A DNA stretch of 64,000 nucleotides. Source: CBDDFQ01 sp965227035. Its GTDB lineage: Bacteria; Pseudomonadota; Gammaproteobacteria; Burkholderiales; Burkholderiaceae_C. The first letter of the stretch is position 1. Every line of letters begins with the position of its first letter. The DNA lies in contig OZ245724.1 of the NCBI GenBank assembly GCA_965227035.1, positions 3,968,001 to 4,032,000 on the forward strand. The letters are read 5' to 3'. Position numbers and translations under genes: made by a program. The notes under the pieces are model-generated. The model was not told the origin of the DNA and ran no database searches. It worked only from the letters and a program-made list of their open reading frames with translations. Of the stretch, positions 52,681-60,091 are shown piece by piece.

Positions 52681-53343
52681 TCAGATGTCCATCGAACCCG
52701 CGAGGATCCGGTTGTGAAGCGAATGAAGATGCTCTTCCATCGCGCTGCGAGCCGCGTTCGCATCATGCTCGGCGACCGCAGAGTAGATATGCATGTGCTC
52801 ACGCTGATTGATGATGAGGCCATCCTCTTTCATCACGCGCAAGTGCCAGATCAACTCGGAGCGTTCGTGCATAGGGCGTTGCGCGTCGGCAAGAATTTTG
52901 TTGCCCGCTGCTTCTGCAATCAAGCCGTGAAAACTGCGATCGAGTTTCATGAACGACATGCGCTCGCTCTGGTTCACGATGCGCTTCGATTCGGTAATCA
53001 GCTTCTTCAGTTGCGCAACCTGTTCCTTGGTCGCACGCTCCGCGGCGAGCGCAGTGATGTTCGGTTCCATGACAAGGCGTGCCTCCAGCAGGGCGAGCAT
53101 GTCTTTGAGCGAGTCGGGCCGAATGACCAGTCCCTTGCGCGGAATCACTTCTACAAGACCTTCGGCTTTCAACCGATGCACCGCCTGATGCACCGGCATG
53201 CGGCCGATGCCGAGCATCTCGCTCAAGGCGAGTTCGTTGAGGAACGCGCCGGGGCGAAGTTGCAGCGTCAGGATCTTTGCTTTCAGCTCGACGTATGCAC
53301 GTTCGGCCAGCGGCATCGGGCGTTCGGATGAGGACTTGTCCAT
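52681..53343 (-). CDS. GntR-family regulator, FCD subfamily
   Basis: This 220-residue regulator has a winged helix (LSEMLGIGRMPVHQAVHRL near residues 43-61) and an FCD domain (LLEARLVMEPNITALAAE onward). It diverges from the cupin/LDH2/RidA/extradiol unit with 47 bases between starts. The motif at 53350-53365 lies within this gap and recurs before the ABC importer, so this protein is the best candidate controller of both units. Confidence 0.9.
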   Translation of the reverse strand: MDKSSSERPMPLAERAYVELKAKILTLQLRPGAFLNELALSEMLGIGRMPVHQAVHRLKAEGLVEVIPRKGLVIRPDSLKDMLALLEARLVMEPNITALAAERATKEQVAQLKKLITESKRIVNQSERMSFMKLDRSFHGLIAEAAGNKILADAQRPMHERSELIWHLRVMKEDGLIINQREHMHIYSAVAEHDANAARSAMEEHLHSLHNRILAGSMDI

Positions 53344-53349
53344 TCTTTT

Positions 53350-53365
53350 TTCAGAGATATATCAG
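53350..53365. promoter_or_regulatory. Copy 2 of the shared 16-base motif (candidate GntR operator)
   Basis: TTCAGAGATATATCAG, in reverse orientation to the copy at 49965, contains the palindromic core GATATATC. It occupies the 47-base gap between the GntR gene and the cupin gene and could repress both. Confidence 0.62.
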
Positions 53366-53390
53366 ATAGTGTAGCCAACAGAAAGAGACG

Positions 53391-53798
53391 ATGACCATGG
53401 AATCAAACACTTTGAAATCACCGAATCTCACCGAGATTCTTTTGCAGACCGCATCGATGCCCTGGCGTGAAAAATCGCTCAAGGGCGTGCACGAAAAGTT
53501 GCTGTTTCGAGACCCGGATACCAGCGCAACCGTCGCGCTGATCAAGTTCGACAAGGGCTCGGGAATTCCTCAGCCGCATTCGCATGCTTCGAATCAGTCG
53601 ATGTTCTGCCTGTCTGGCAAGTATGAGTACACATCGACCGGCGTGACCCTGGTTGCAGGCTCGTTCTATTGCAATCCGAAGGGCAACGTTCACGGCCCGA
53701 CCATCGCTCACGAAGAAACCATCGTGGTCGAGATTTACGACGGCCCGCACTATCCACAAAAGCCGGATTGGTACACCGACGAAAAGGATGCCCATTGA
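53391..53798 (+). CDS. Cupin-domain protein
   Basis: This is a 135-residue single cupin. Motif 1 reads PQPHSHASNQSMFCLSGKY near residues 60-78, keeping two histidines but with Gln where a Glu ligand is common. Motif 2 contains GNVHGPTIAHEE near 103-114. Metal binding is therefore likely but atypical. It could be an isomerase, a dioxygenase accessory or a sensor. It is the first gene of the unit and its stop overlaps the next start. Confidence 0.82.
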   Translation: MTMESNTLKSPNLTEILLQTASMPWREKSLKGVHEKLLFRDPDTSATVALIKFDKGSGIPQPHSHASNQSMFCLSGKYEYTSTGVTLVAGSFYCNPKGNVHGPTIAHEETIVVEIYDGPHYPQKPDWYTDEKDAH

Positions 53799-54853
53799 GC
53801 GCCGGCAAAGATCCGCTGCTCGACGTTCCTGCTTTGCAAGCGGGCATCGCCGCGCTGCTTCGGGCAAACGGAGTCTCCGAAAAAGACGCGGCAGTCACCG
53901 CGAGCTCGCTGATATCGGCAGAAGTCGAAGGTGTTTCGTCGCACGGTGTGGCACTGGTTCCACTTTATGTCGAGCATCTGGCGGCCGGTGGTGTTAACGC
54001 GAACGCAAAAGCCGAGATCGTCGATGACCTCGGTGCACTCGTCGTGATGACCGCCAACCATTCGCTCGGACAGGCGTCGTCTCAGGTGGCGGTCGACATC
54101 GCGATCGAACGCGCGAAGAAGCATGGCATCGCGATGGTCACAGTGCGCAACGGATTTCACTTCGGCACTGCGGCATTCTGGGCTAAGCAGTTTGCATCCA
54201 AGGGAATGGTAGGCGTCGCGATGTCGAACACGCGGCCGTTGATGCCTGCGCCCGGTGGAGCCGAGCGTCTGGTCGGCAATAACCCATTGGCAATTGCGTT
54301 TCCTTCCGCAGAAGGCCTTCCGCTCGTCGTCGATATGGCCATGAGCGCGAGCGCAATGGGCAAGATTCGCATTGCAGACGCAAAGGGCGAGCCGATCCCT
54401 CTTGGTTGGGCCACGAACGAGGCGGGCGACCCGACCACCAATGCCGCAGATGCAATCAAGGGAATGCTGCTTCCAGCTGCCGGACCCAAAGGATTCGGTC
54501 TCGCAGTGGCTATCGATCTGCTTTGCGGCGCCATGTCCAACGGTGCATTCGGATCTGCCGTGAAGCCCTTGTACGGCCCTGGCAACCAGCAGTACGACTG
54601 CTCGCATGCGTTCATCGCCATCAATGCTCAAGCCTTGAGCGATGGTGGAGGCATCGGCAAAGAAGTTACCTCGTTCGCTCAGCAAATTCGTAACTCGGCC
54701 ACGGCTCCCGGTATCGACACGATCTTTGCTCCAGGTGATCTGGAGCGCGCGCGTCGCAAGCAACGCGAGGCGAAATGCCCGATTCCGCAGACGCTGATCG
54801 ACACGTTGAACAAACTAGGCAGCGGCTTGAACCCGCCTATCTCGTTCGGTTGA
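53795..54853 (+). CDS. LDH2-family malate/L-lactate/ureidoglycolate-type dehydrogenase
   Basis: A TTG start at 53795 overlapping the cupin stop (TTGA) gives 352 residues, the usual length of this NAD(P)-dependent family that is unrelated to classical LDH. Family features are the catalytic His in VEGVSSHGVALVP (H50), NGFHFGTAAFWA near 120 and the GNNPLAIAFP loop near 165. Members oxidise 2-hydroxy acids or reduce imines such as delta1-piperideine-2-carboxylate. It may process a hydroxy or imino acid from ring cleavage. Confidence 0.88.
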   Translation: MSAGKDPLLDVPALQAGIAALLRANGVSEKDAAVTASSLISAEVEGVSSHGVALVPLYVEHLAAGGVNANAKAEIVDDLGALVVMTANHSLGQASSQVAVDIAIERAKKHGIAMVTVRNGFHFGTAAFWAKQFASKGMVGVAMSNTRPLMPAPGGAERLVGNNPLAIAFPSAEGLPLVVDMAMSASAMGKIRIADAKGEPIPLGWATNEAGDPTTNAADAIKGMLLPAAGPKGFGLAVAIDLLCGAMSNGAFGSAVKPLYGPGNQQYDCSHAFIAINAQALSDGGGIGKEVTSFAQQIRNSATAPGIDTIFAPGDLERARRKQREAKCPIPQTLIDTLNKLGSGLNPPISFG

Positions 54854-54885
54854 GCGAGCTTTTTCAAATTCGACGAAAGAACCTC

Positions 54886-55281
54886 ATGAAACAACAAGTC
54901 ACCTCGCCCAAACTCGCGAAGCCAAACGGCCACTTCTCTCAAGCCACAGTCACCGAAGCGAAAGGCCGATTGCTTTTCATCTCGGGCATGACCGCACGTA
55001 CGCAGGATGGAACGATTGCCGGCATCGGCGATATCGAAGTGCAGACGCGTCAGGTGTGCGAGAACCTGAAGGCCGCATGCGAAGCCGCGGGAAGCTCGCT
55101 GGAAGATATCTGCCGCGTGGATGTCTACGTACGCAACATCGAGCACTTCGAAAAGATCCACAAGATTCGTCGCGAGTATTTCCACGCACCGGTCCCGGCA
55201 TCGACCATGGTCGAGGTCGCGAAAATGGTGAGCCCCGAATACCTGATCGAGATCAGCGCGATTGCAGTGATCCCCGATTGA
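54886..55281 (+). CDS. RidA-family protein, possible 2-aminomuconate deaminase
   Basis: This 131-residue trimer-forming YjgF/YER057c/UK114-type protein has the core FISGMTA and IEISAIAVIP. The arginine essential for 2-iminobutanoate hydrolysis (R105 in classical RidA) is absent: the segment reads PVPASTMVEV. This points away from general imine deamination. The family includes 2-aminomuconate deaminases of aminophenol and hydroxyanthranilate pathways, which suits the neighbouring extradiol dioxygenase and ACMSD-like genes. Function is inferred from family and context. Confidence 0.85.
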   Translation: MKQQVTSPKLAKPNGHFSQATVTEAKGRLLFISGMTARTQDGTIAGIGDIEVQTRQVCENLKAACEAAGSSLEDICRVDVYVRNIEHFEKIHKIRREYFHAPVPASTMVEVAKMVSPEYLIEISAIAVIPD

Positions 55282-55335
55282 TCGGACACTGCTGACAGGT
55301 AGTCCGACTGAACCTCAAACATAGAAGAAATCGCG

Positions 55336-56250
55336 ATGGAAACCCTACGAGTACATCACCTTGCCGGCTACGGTCTGGAAGTTCCAGACGTGGCGGTCGC
55401 AGAGAAGTTCTACACCACCTTCGGCCTCACGCCCGATCCGATCGGCGACGTGGTGCAGATGCGAACCAATCATGCGAGTCCACCCGAAATCGTCCTGGTG
55501 AAGGGCGGTGTGAAACGACTTCACCATCTTTCTTTTGCCATCGATCAAAACGATATGGCTCGTTTTGCCGAGCAGATCAAGAGCGTCGGCTTGAGTGTGG
55601 TGTCGCCTCCGTTCGGTGCAATTCGCGACGGCCTCTGGTTTCAGGATCCCTGGGGAACCTGGATCAATCTGGTGCCGGTCGAAGTTGCGCCGCCGTTGAC
55701 AGCGATGGAAGCGGTGCTGGTGCAGCCGCGTGTCGACAGGCACTTGTGGCAGGAACTGAATCGGGACATACGCCCGCAGAAACTCGGCCACATGCTCATG
55801 TTCACGCACGACTACGACAAGGTCGAAGCATTCTTCTGCGATGTGCTCGGACTTCGCATCACCGACAAAGTACCAGGCAAGGTCGCTTTTCTGTCGGGCG
55901 GCACAGGCATTCGCGATCACCATTGCTTCGGCCTGATTCCGAGCACGCACCGCGGTTTCCAACACGGCAGCTTCTACGTCGAAAGCATCGACGACATCGG
56001 CTTCGGCGCAATGCAGATGCGCAAGGCGGGTTACACCGAGGGCTTCGGTTTGGGACGTCATGCGCTCGCATCGAACCTGTTCTATTACGTGCGCGACCCG
56101 TGGGGAAGCTGGGTCGAGTACTACACCGACATGGACAAGATCAGCGAGGCCTGGCAAACGCGAGACTGGAACGGTTTGCCGTATATCTGGCCGGACTGGG
56201 CGCCCGAGTTCTGGGGCAAGGAAATGAACGGCAACTTCGAGCCGAAATAA
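55336..56250 (+). CDS. Type I extradiol ring-cleavage dioxygenase (two VOC domains)
   Basis: This 304-residue protein has two vicinal-oxygen-chelate domains, the length and layout of BphC-type enzymes. The C-terminal domain carries the iron ligands H152 (LGHMLMF), H210 (FQHGSFYVES) and E261 (WVEYYTD), plus H195 at the position of the acid-base histidine, so it should be active. It cleaves a catechol-type or aminophenol-type ring next to a hydroxyl. It is placed between the RidA-like and ACMSD-like genes, in keeping with a meta-cleavage sequence. Confidence 0.9.
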   Translation: METLRVHHLAGYGLEVPDVAVAEKFYTTFGLTPDPIGDVVQMRTNHASPPEIVLVKGGVKRLHHLSFAIDQNDMARFAEQIKSVGLSVVSPPFGAIRDGLWFQDPWGTWINLVPVEVAPPLTAMEAVLVQPRVDRHLWQELNRDIRPQKLGHMLMFTHDYDKVEAFFCDVLGLRITDKVPGKVAFLSGGTGIRDHHCFGLIPSTHRGFQHGSFYVESIDDIGFGAMQMRKAGYTEGFGLGRHALASNLFYYVRDPWGSWVEYYTDMDKISEAWQTRDWNGLPYIWPDWAPEFWGKEMNGNFEPK

Positions 56251-56271
56251 TTTTTAGCGGACAGGCAAATC

Positions 56272-57147
56272 ATGATCGACCTCGATGTTCACACGCATCT
56301 CGCCCCCATCAATCCGGACAAGCTCGCAGCACTGAACGCAGTGACTTGGGACGAGAAGACCGAAGCGCTTTCGCTTGATGGCCACAAGGTTGGAATGAAG
56401 AGTCTGTTTCATCCAGAGAAGCTAATTGCGCGAATGGACAAGGTTGGCGTGAAGCGCTCGCTGGTGTCGATCCCGCCACCGCTCTATAGGCAGGATCTGT
56501 CTGCACAGCAATCGCTCGAATGGGTTCGTTATTCAAACGCTGAACTGCTCTCGATTGCAGAGAAAAGCGATGGACGATTCGGCGCCTTGTTCTATGTGCC
56601 GCTGGAGCATCCATCGTTGTTCGAGGCTCTCATGTCCGACTACGAGCAGGGAAAGTACGAAGGCATCGCACTCGCCGCCGGCGGTCATCCGGGCATCGTT
56701 TACTCCGACTCGAGGTATGTCCCGCTTTGGGAGTTCTGCGAAGCGAAGAAGGCGTTCGTGTTCATGCATCCGGGCACCTGCGCCGATCCGCGTCTCGCCA
56801 AGTTCTACCTCGAGAACCTGGTCGGCAATCCAGTGGAAACAGGCATTGCGGCAACACATCTGGTCATGGCGAACATCCCATCGACATATCCGTCGATTCG
56901 ATTCTGTCTTGCGCACGCGGGCGGCATCTTCACGTCGCTGGTTGGCAGGCTGGAGCGCGGATTCGACACCGAACGACCGGGTGTCGATCTGATCGTCGAG
57001 CGTCCGCTACAGGCCGCAAAACGCTTCTACGCCGATTGCATTGCACACGACCCGCAGACCCTTGCATTCGCGAAGCAGATCTTCGGAGAGGACAAAGTCG
57101 TGTACGGATCGGACTGGCCGTTCCCGATGGGACTCGATGCTCACTGA
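56272..57147 (+). CDS. ACMSD-like amidohydrolase, C-terminally short
   Basis: This 291-residue amidohydrolase-2 protein belongs to the aminocarboxymuconate-semialdehyde decarboxylase group. Metal ligands H7 and H9 (HTHL), H166 (FMHPG), H215 (AHAGG) and D281 (GSDWPFPMG) are all present. The chain ends ten residues after D281, while ACMSD-type enzymes continue about 35-45 residues more. The catalytic set is complete but the final helices are missing, so it may be truncated by a recent mutation or unusually compact. It follows the extradiol dioxygenase by 21 bases. Confidence 0.85.
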   Translation: MIDLDVHTHLAPINPDKLAALNAVTWDEKTEALSLDGHKVGMKSLFHPEKLIARMDKVGVKRSLVSIPPPLYRQDLSAQQSLEWVRYSNAELLSIAEKSDGRFGALFYVPLEHPSLFEALMSDYEQGKYEGIALAAGGHPGIVYSDSRYVPLWEFCEAKKAFVFMHPGTCADPRLAKFYLENLVGNPVETGIAATHLVMANIPSTYPSIRFCLAHAGGIFTSLVGRLERGFDTERPGVDLIVERPLQAAKRFYADCIAHDPQTLAFAKQIFGEDKVVYGSDWPFPMGLDAH

Positions 57148-57160
57148 CCGGTGAGCCGTC

Positions 57161-57949
57161 TTATTGGGCGGCGACTACTTCCATGCCCTTCTCTTTAAGG
57201 ATGACGGCGGTGTCCGCACTTTTGAGCAGGTCGAGGAAGGCACGTGCGGTAGCGCTACGTGGCGTTGTCAGCGAAGCGCCTGCGGCGTACACGGTGTAGT
57301 TCTGAATCGCGGCAGGCAAGGGGCCGACAAGCGTCACTCCCTTCACCGGAACGATCTCGCTGATCTGGTGAATGCCGAGCACTGCGTCGCCTTTCACCAA
57401 TCGATCTGCCACATACCCGCCGTTCACTAGAACAGCCTTGGGTGCGATTTGAGCGTCGATGCCCCATTGCTTGAAGAGCTGCGCCAGGTAGATGCCACTC
57501 GATCCGCCCGATGCGGGATCGATGTAGGCGACATTCTTGGCGTCGAGCAAAGTCTTGCGAAACTCTTCGACAGTTCCTATCGCAGGCATCGGAGCACCGG
57601 TCGGCACCATCACCCCTACACCCACGCGGGCGAGGTTCGCGACGCTATCGGCTGCAACCTTGTTCTTGCCCACCATCTCCTTGATGAGGCTTGGTGTGAG
57701 GACCACGACATCGAAGGTCTCGCCCGCATCGATCTTCTTCGCTAGGCCTCCTGCGGTGTCGTTATCGACGATGACTTTATGGCCGGTGCGCGATTCGAAA
57801 ACGGGAACCATAGCGACGACGACTTGCTTGAACGCGCCGGTGGTGAGTACCTTGATTTCTTCGGCGCACACGCCCGAGCTCGATGCGGCACCCGCCAGCA
57901 ATGCCAATAAAAAATTCCATTTACCGATGAGTCGCATGTGAAGCTCCAT
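57161..57949 (-). CDS. ModA-like extracellular solute-binding protein
   Basis: This 262-residue exported protein has a signal peptide ending near GVCAEE (an ATG at 57937 would remove four residues). The mature start IKVLTTGAFKQVVVAMVPVFE resembles molybdate-binding ModA proteins, but no ModB or ModC follows. Stand-alone relatives are common in Burkholderiales, and their ligands are mostly unknown. It lies 16 bases after the MFS gene on the same strand and is convergent with the ACMSD-like gene. Confidence 0.83.
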   Translation of the reverse strand: MELHMRLIGKWNFLLALLAGAASSSGVCAEEIKVLTTGAFKQVVVAMVPVFESRTGHKVIVDNDTAGGLAKKIDAGETFDVVVLTPSLIKEMVGKNKVAADSVANLARVGVGVMVPTGAPMPAIGTVEEFRKTLLDAKNVAYIDPASGGSSGIYLAQLFKQWGIDAQIAPKAVLVNGGYVADRLVKGDAVLGIHQISEIVPVKGVTLVGPLPAAIQNYTVYAAGASLTTPRSATARAFLDLLKSADTAVILKEKGMEVVAAQ

Positions 57950-57965
57950 GAAGTTGTGTGAAAGC

Positions 57966-59342
57966 CTATTTGTTCGGCGTCAATTTTTCTGAACCACGCA
58001 ATGAAAAATATGCGACCAGACCCGATGCGAAGGCAAGCGCAGCACCGGTCAGCGCGGCAATGCGAAACGCGCCGGTCAGTTCTGCGCCGGTGTGCGCGAT
58101 GACCGCGCCCGCAAGAGCGGTGGCAATCAATCCGCCTGTCCGTGCAATAGCGCTGTTGAACCCGGACGCAGTTCCCGTGTGCTTGTCGTCGACCGAAGAC
58201 AGCACGGCGGAAGTGAGCGGTGCGACTGCGCAAGCCATTCCGGCCGCAATGACGACCATCGCGGGAAAAACGCTTTTCCAGTAACTCGATTGCGGATCGA
58301 ACGACGCGAACACGGCGAAACCTGCGGCGGTCACGATCGGGCCGATGGTGAGCAACCAGCGAGGACCGGTTTTTTCACTCAGACGCCCCATGGGGCGCGA
58401 TACGGTTCCAAGAATGACGGAGAACGGAAGTAGGGCAGCTCCGGCTTGCACAGGCGAGTAATGCGCAGCTTCGATCAGCATGTAGGGCACGAGCACGAAG
58501 ACGCCACCGAGTGCGCTGTAAAGCAGAAACGTGAGAAGCGTGAGGCCGACGAATTCCTTCGATCCGAAAAGTGTTAGCGGCATCATCGCGTCGTTCTTCA
58601 AACGACCTTCGACATACAGGAACAATGCGAGCAACGCGACGCCAATGAAGGTGCCGATCCATACCCAGTTATCGGCCGACTGATTGCTCGACCATCGTGT
58701 GAGCGACCAGGTGAGCGCACCCAATGCAGATGTGACCGTGAGGGCGCCGAGCCAGTCGAGCGGCCGGTCGCCGTCGCCGCTTTCCCGCACGTATCGCGAA
58801 GCGATCAGGAATGCGCCGATGGCCAAAGGAATGTTGATGTAAAAAATAGTGCGCCAGCCTGCCACCTCGACCAGCCATCCGCCCAGTGGCGGGCCCACAG
58901 CCGCGGCGATTGCGCCGACTGCAGCCCAGGTGCCGATGGCGCGTCCGCGTTGCTCGCCGCTGAACGCGTTGCCGAGGATGGCGAGGCTGTTCGGCATCAG
59001 CATCGCGGCACCGACGCCCTGCACTGCGCGTGCAGGAAGCAGCACGGCAAGCGATGGCGCGAGGGCACATGCAATCGATGCGAGAGCAAATATGACGAGG
59101 CCGATGAGCAGCATGCGGCGTCTGCCGAATCTATCGCCAGCCGCACCGCCTAACAGTATCAGCGCGCTAAGCGGCAACAGATACGCGTTGATCGTCCACT
59201 GCAGGTCGGCCGCGCTTGCATCTAGTCCGTGACCGATCGATGGCAGCGCGACGTTGATCACCGATCCGTCCACGAATGCCAGACTCGATGCGAGGATCGT
59301 CGCGAGCATGGTCCAGCGTGGATGAGGTGTGGTCGATGTCAT
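57966..59342 (-). CDS. MFS transporter, DHA2 (14-TMS) drug-efflux type
   Basis: The ATG at 59342 gives 458 residues. A longer open frame runs upstream but has no protein-like character there. Family features are SSLAFVDGSVINVALPSIG in TM1 and the DHA2 motif around LGGWLVEVAGWRTIFYINIP near residue 150, with GDRFGRRRML in the first loop. Proton-driven export of toxic compounds is the usual role. It overlaps the preceding small membrane protein by four bases (ATGA). Confidence 0.9.
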   Translation of the reverse strand: MTSTTPHPRWTMLATILASSLAFVDGSVINVALPSIGHGLDASAADLQWTINAYLLPLSALILLGGAAGDRFGRRRMLLIGLVIFALASIACALAPSLAVLLPARAVQGVGAAMLMPNSLAILGNAFSGEQRGRAIGTWAAVGAIAAAVGPPLGGWLVEVAGWRTIFYINIPLAIGAFLIASRYVRESGDGDRPLDWLGALTVTSALGALTWSLTRWSSNQSADNWVWIGTFIGVALLALFLYVEGRLKNDAMMPLTLFGSKEFVGLTLLTFLLYSALGGVFVLVPYMLIEAAHYSPVQAGAALLPFSVILGTVSRPMGRLSEKTGPRWLLTIGPIVTAAGFAVFASFDPQSSYWKSVFPAMVVIAAGMACAVAPLTSAVLSSVDDKHTGTASGFNSAIARTGGLIATALAGAVIAHTGAELTGAFRIAALTGAALAFASGLVAYFSLRGSEKLTPNK

Positions 59343-59791
59343 GAGTGGTAGCGGGTCCGGTTTTCTCGAGAATCGCTGAGCGCTAGAGAAGGAACGATGC
59401 CCAGGATGAATGCGAGGGGCAACATGACCGACGGCGCAAACAGCGAATGAAAAGTCGAGGTTTTCATGCCTAGCGACGGTCCGAGAAACGAGGGAACGAG
59501 AAGCAGGACAGTGGTCGCGATCAGCAGGACTGCGGAGAACCCGAACCCTGCAGCTACGGCGCCGATCCACGGCATGGTCCGCCCGCGAAAAATCAGGATG
59601 CCTGCGTGCCCTATCAATCCAATCAGGAACATGGTGACTGCAACGAATGTTCCCCCGTTGCTAGCGGAGTGCTTGCTACCTTCCGTATACATGCTGAAGA
59701 GTCCGGCGTACATCGGCCAGAACAGCACACCCAGCGGTGCTACGCCGACAAGCCACGCGACCGAGCTTTTGGCAGTGTTCAAGAAGCGCAA
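59339..59791 (-). CDS. Small integral membrane protein of unknown function
   Basis: This is a 150-residue protein with four predicted transmembrane helices (about 10-32, 48-70, 76-100 and 115-140) and short loops. I do not recognise a family. It overlaps the DUF1272 gene at its 5' end and the MFS gene at its 3' end, so the three are tightly co-translated. It may help the pump or be a separate envelope protein. Confidence 0.75.
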   Translation of the reverse strand: MRFLNTAKSSVAWLVGVAPLGVLFWPMYAGLFSMYTEGSKHSASNGGTFVAVTMFLIGLIGHAGILIFRGRTMPWIGAVAAGFGFSAVLLIATTVLLLVPSFLGPSLGMKTSTFHSLFAPSVMLPLAFILGIVPSLALSDSRENRTRYHS

Positions 59792-60021
59792 CCTTCAGGG
59801 TTGAAAACGCGGGTGGTAGATGCCGGGAATTTGTCGAGTTTCGCTGCAGGACGTCTCGGACGCCGGATCAACTCGCCGCCGCAGTTGGGGCAAACGCTAT
59901 TGAGTTTTGCTTCGGCACATTCAACGCAGAAGGTGCATTCGAATGTGCAGATGCGCGCGTCGAGTGATTCAGGCGGGAGGTCGCGGTTGCAGCATTCGCA
60001 GCCGGGGCGCAGTTGAAGCAT
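59779..60021 (-). CDS. DUF1272 small zinc-ribbon protein
   Basis: This 80-residue protein has the DUF1272 pattern: MLQLRPGCECC, then CTFECTFCVECAE, then CPNCGGELIRRPRRP. Nine cysteines (C8, C10, C11, C25, C29, C32, C35, C44, C47) point to two zinc sites. The function is unknown; the family is often found beside transporters. Its end overlaps the membrane protein start by 13 bases. Confidence 0.9.
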   Translation of the reverse strand: MLQLRPGCECCNRDLPPESLDARICTFECTFCVECAEAKLNSVCPNCGGELIRRPRRPAAKLDKFPASTTRVFNPEGCAS

Positions 60022-60043
60022 GTCGGGTCCTGCAATGGATGTT

Positions 60044-60078
60044 GATCGATCGCATCAGCATAAGCGATGCAATCGATC
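60044..60078. other. Long stem-loop between FAD dehydrogenase and DUF1272 genes
   Basis: GATCGATCGCATC and GATGCAATCGATC pair at 12 of 13 positions around a 9-base loop. It follows the end of the FAD dehydrogenase gene and precedes the DUF1272 start on the minus strand. No T run follows, so it may be an operator, an RNA-stability hairpin or a weak terminator. Confidence 0.5.
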
Positions 60079-60091
60079 TTCCGACTCGCTA

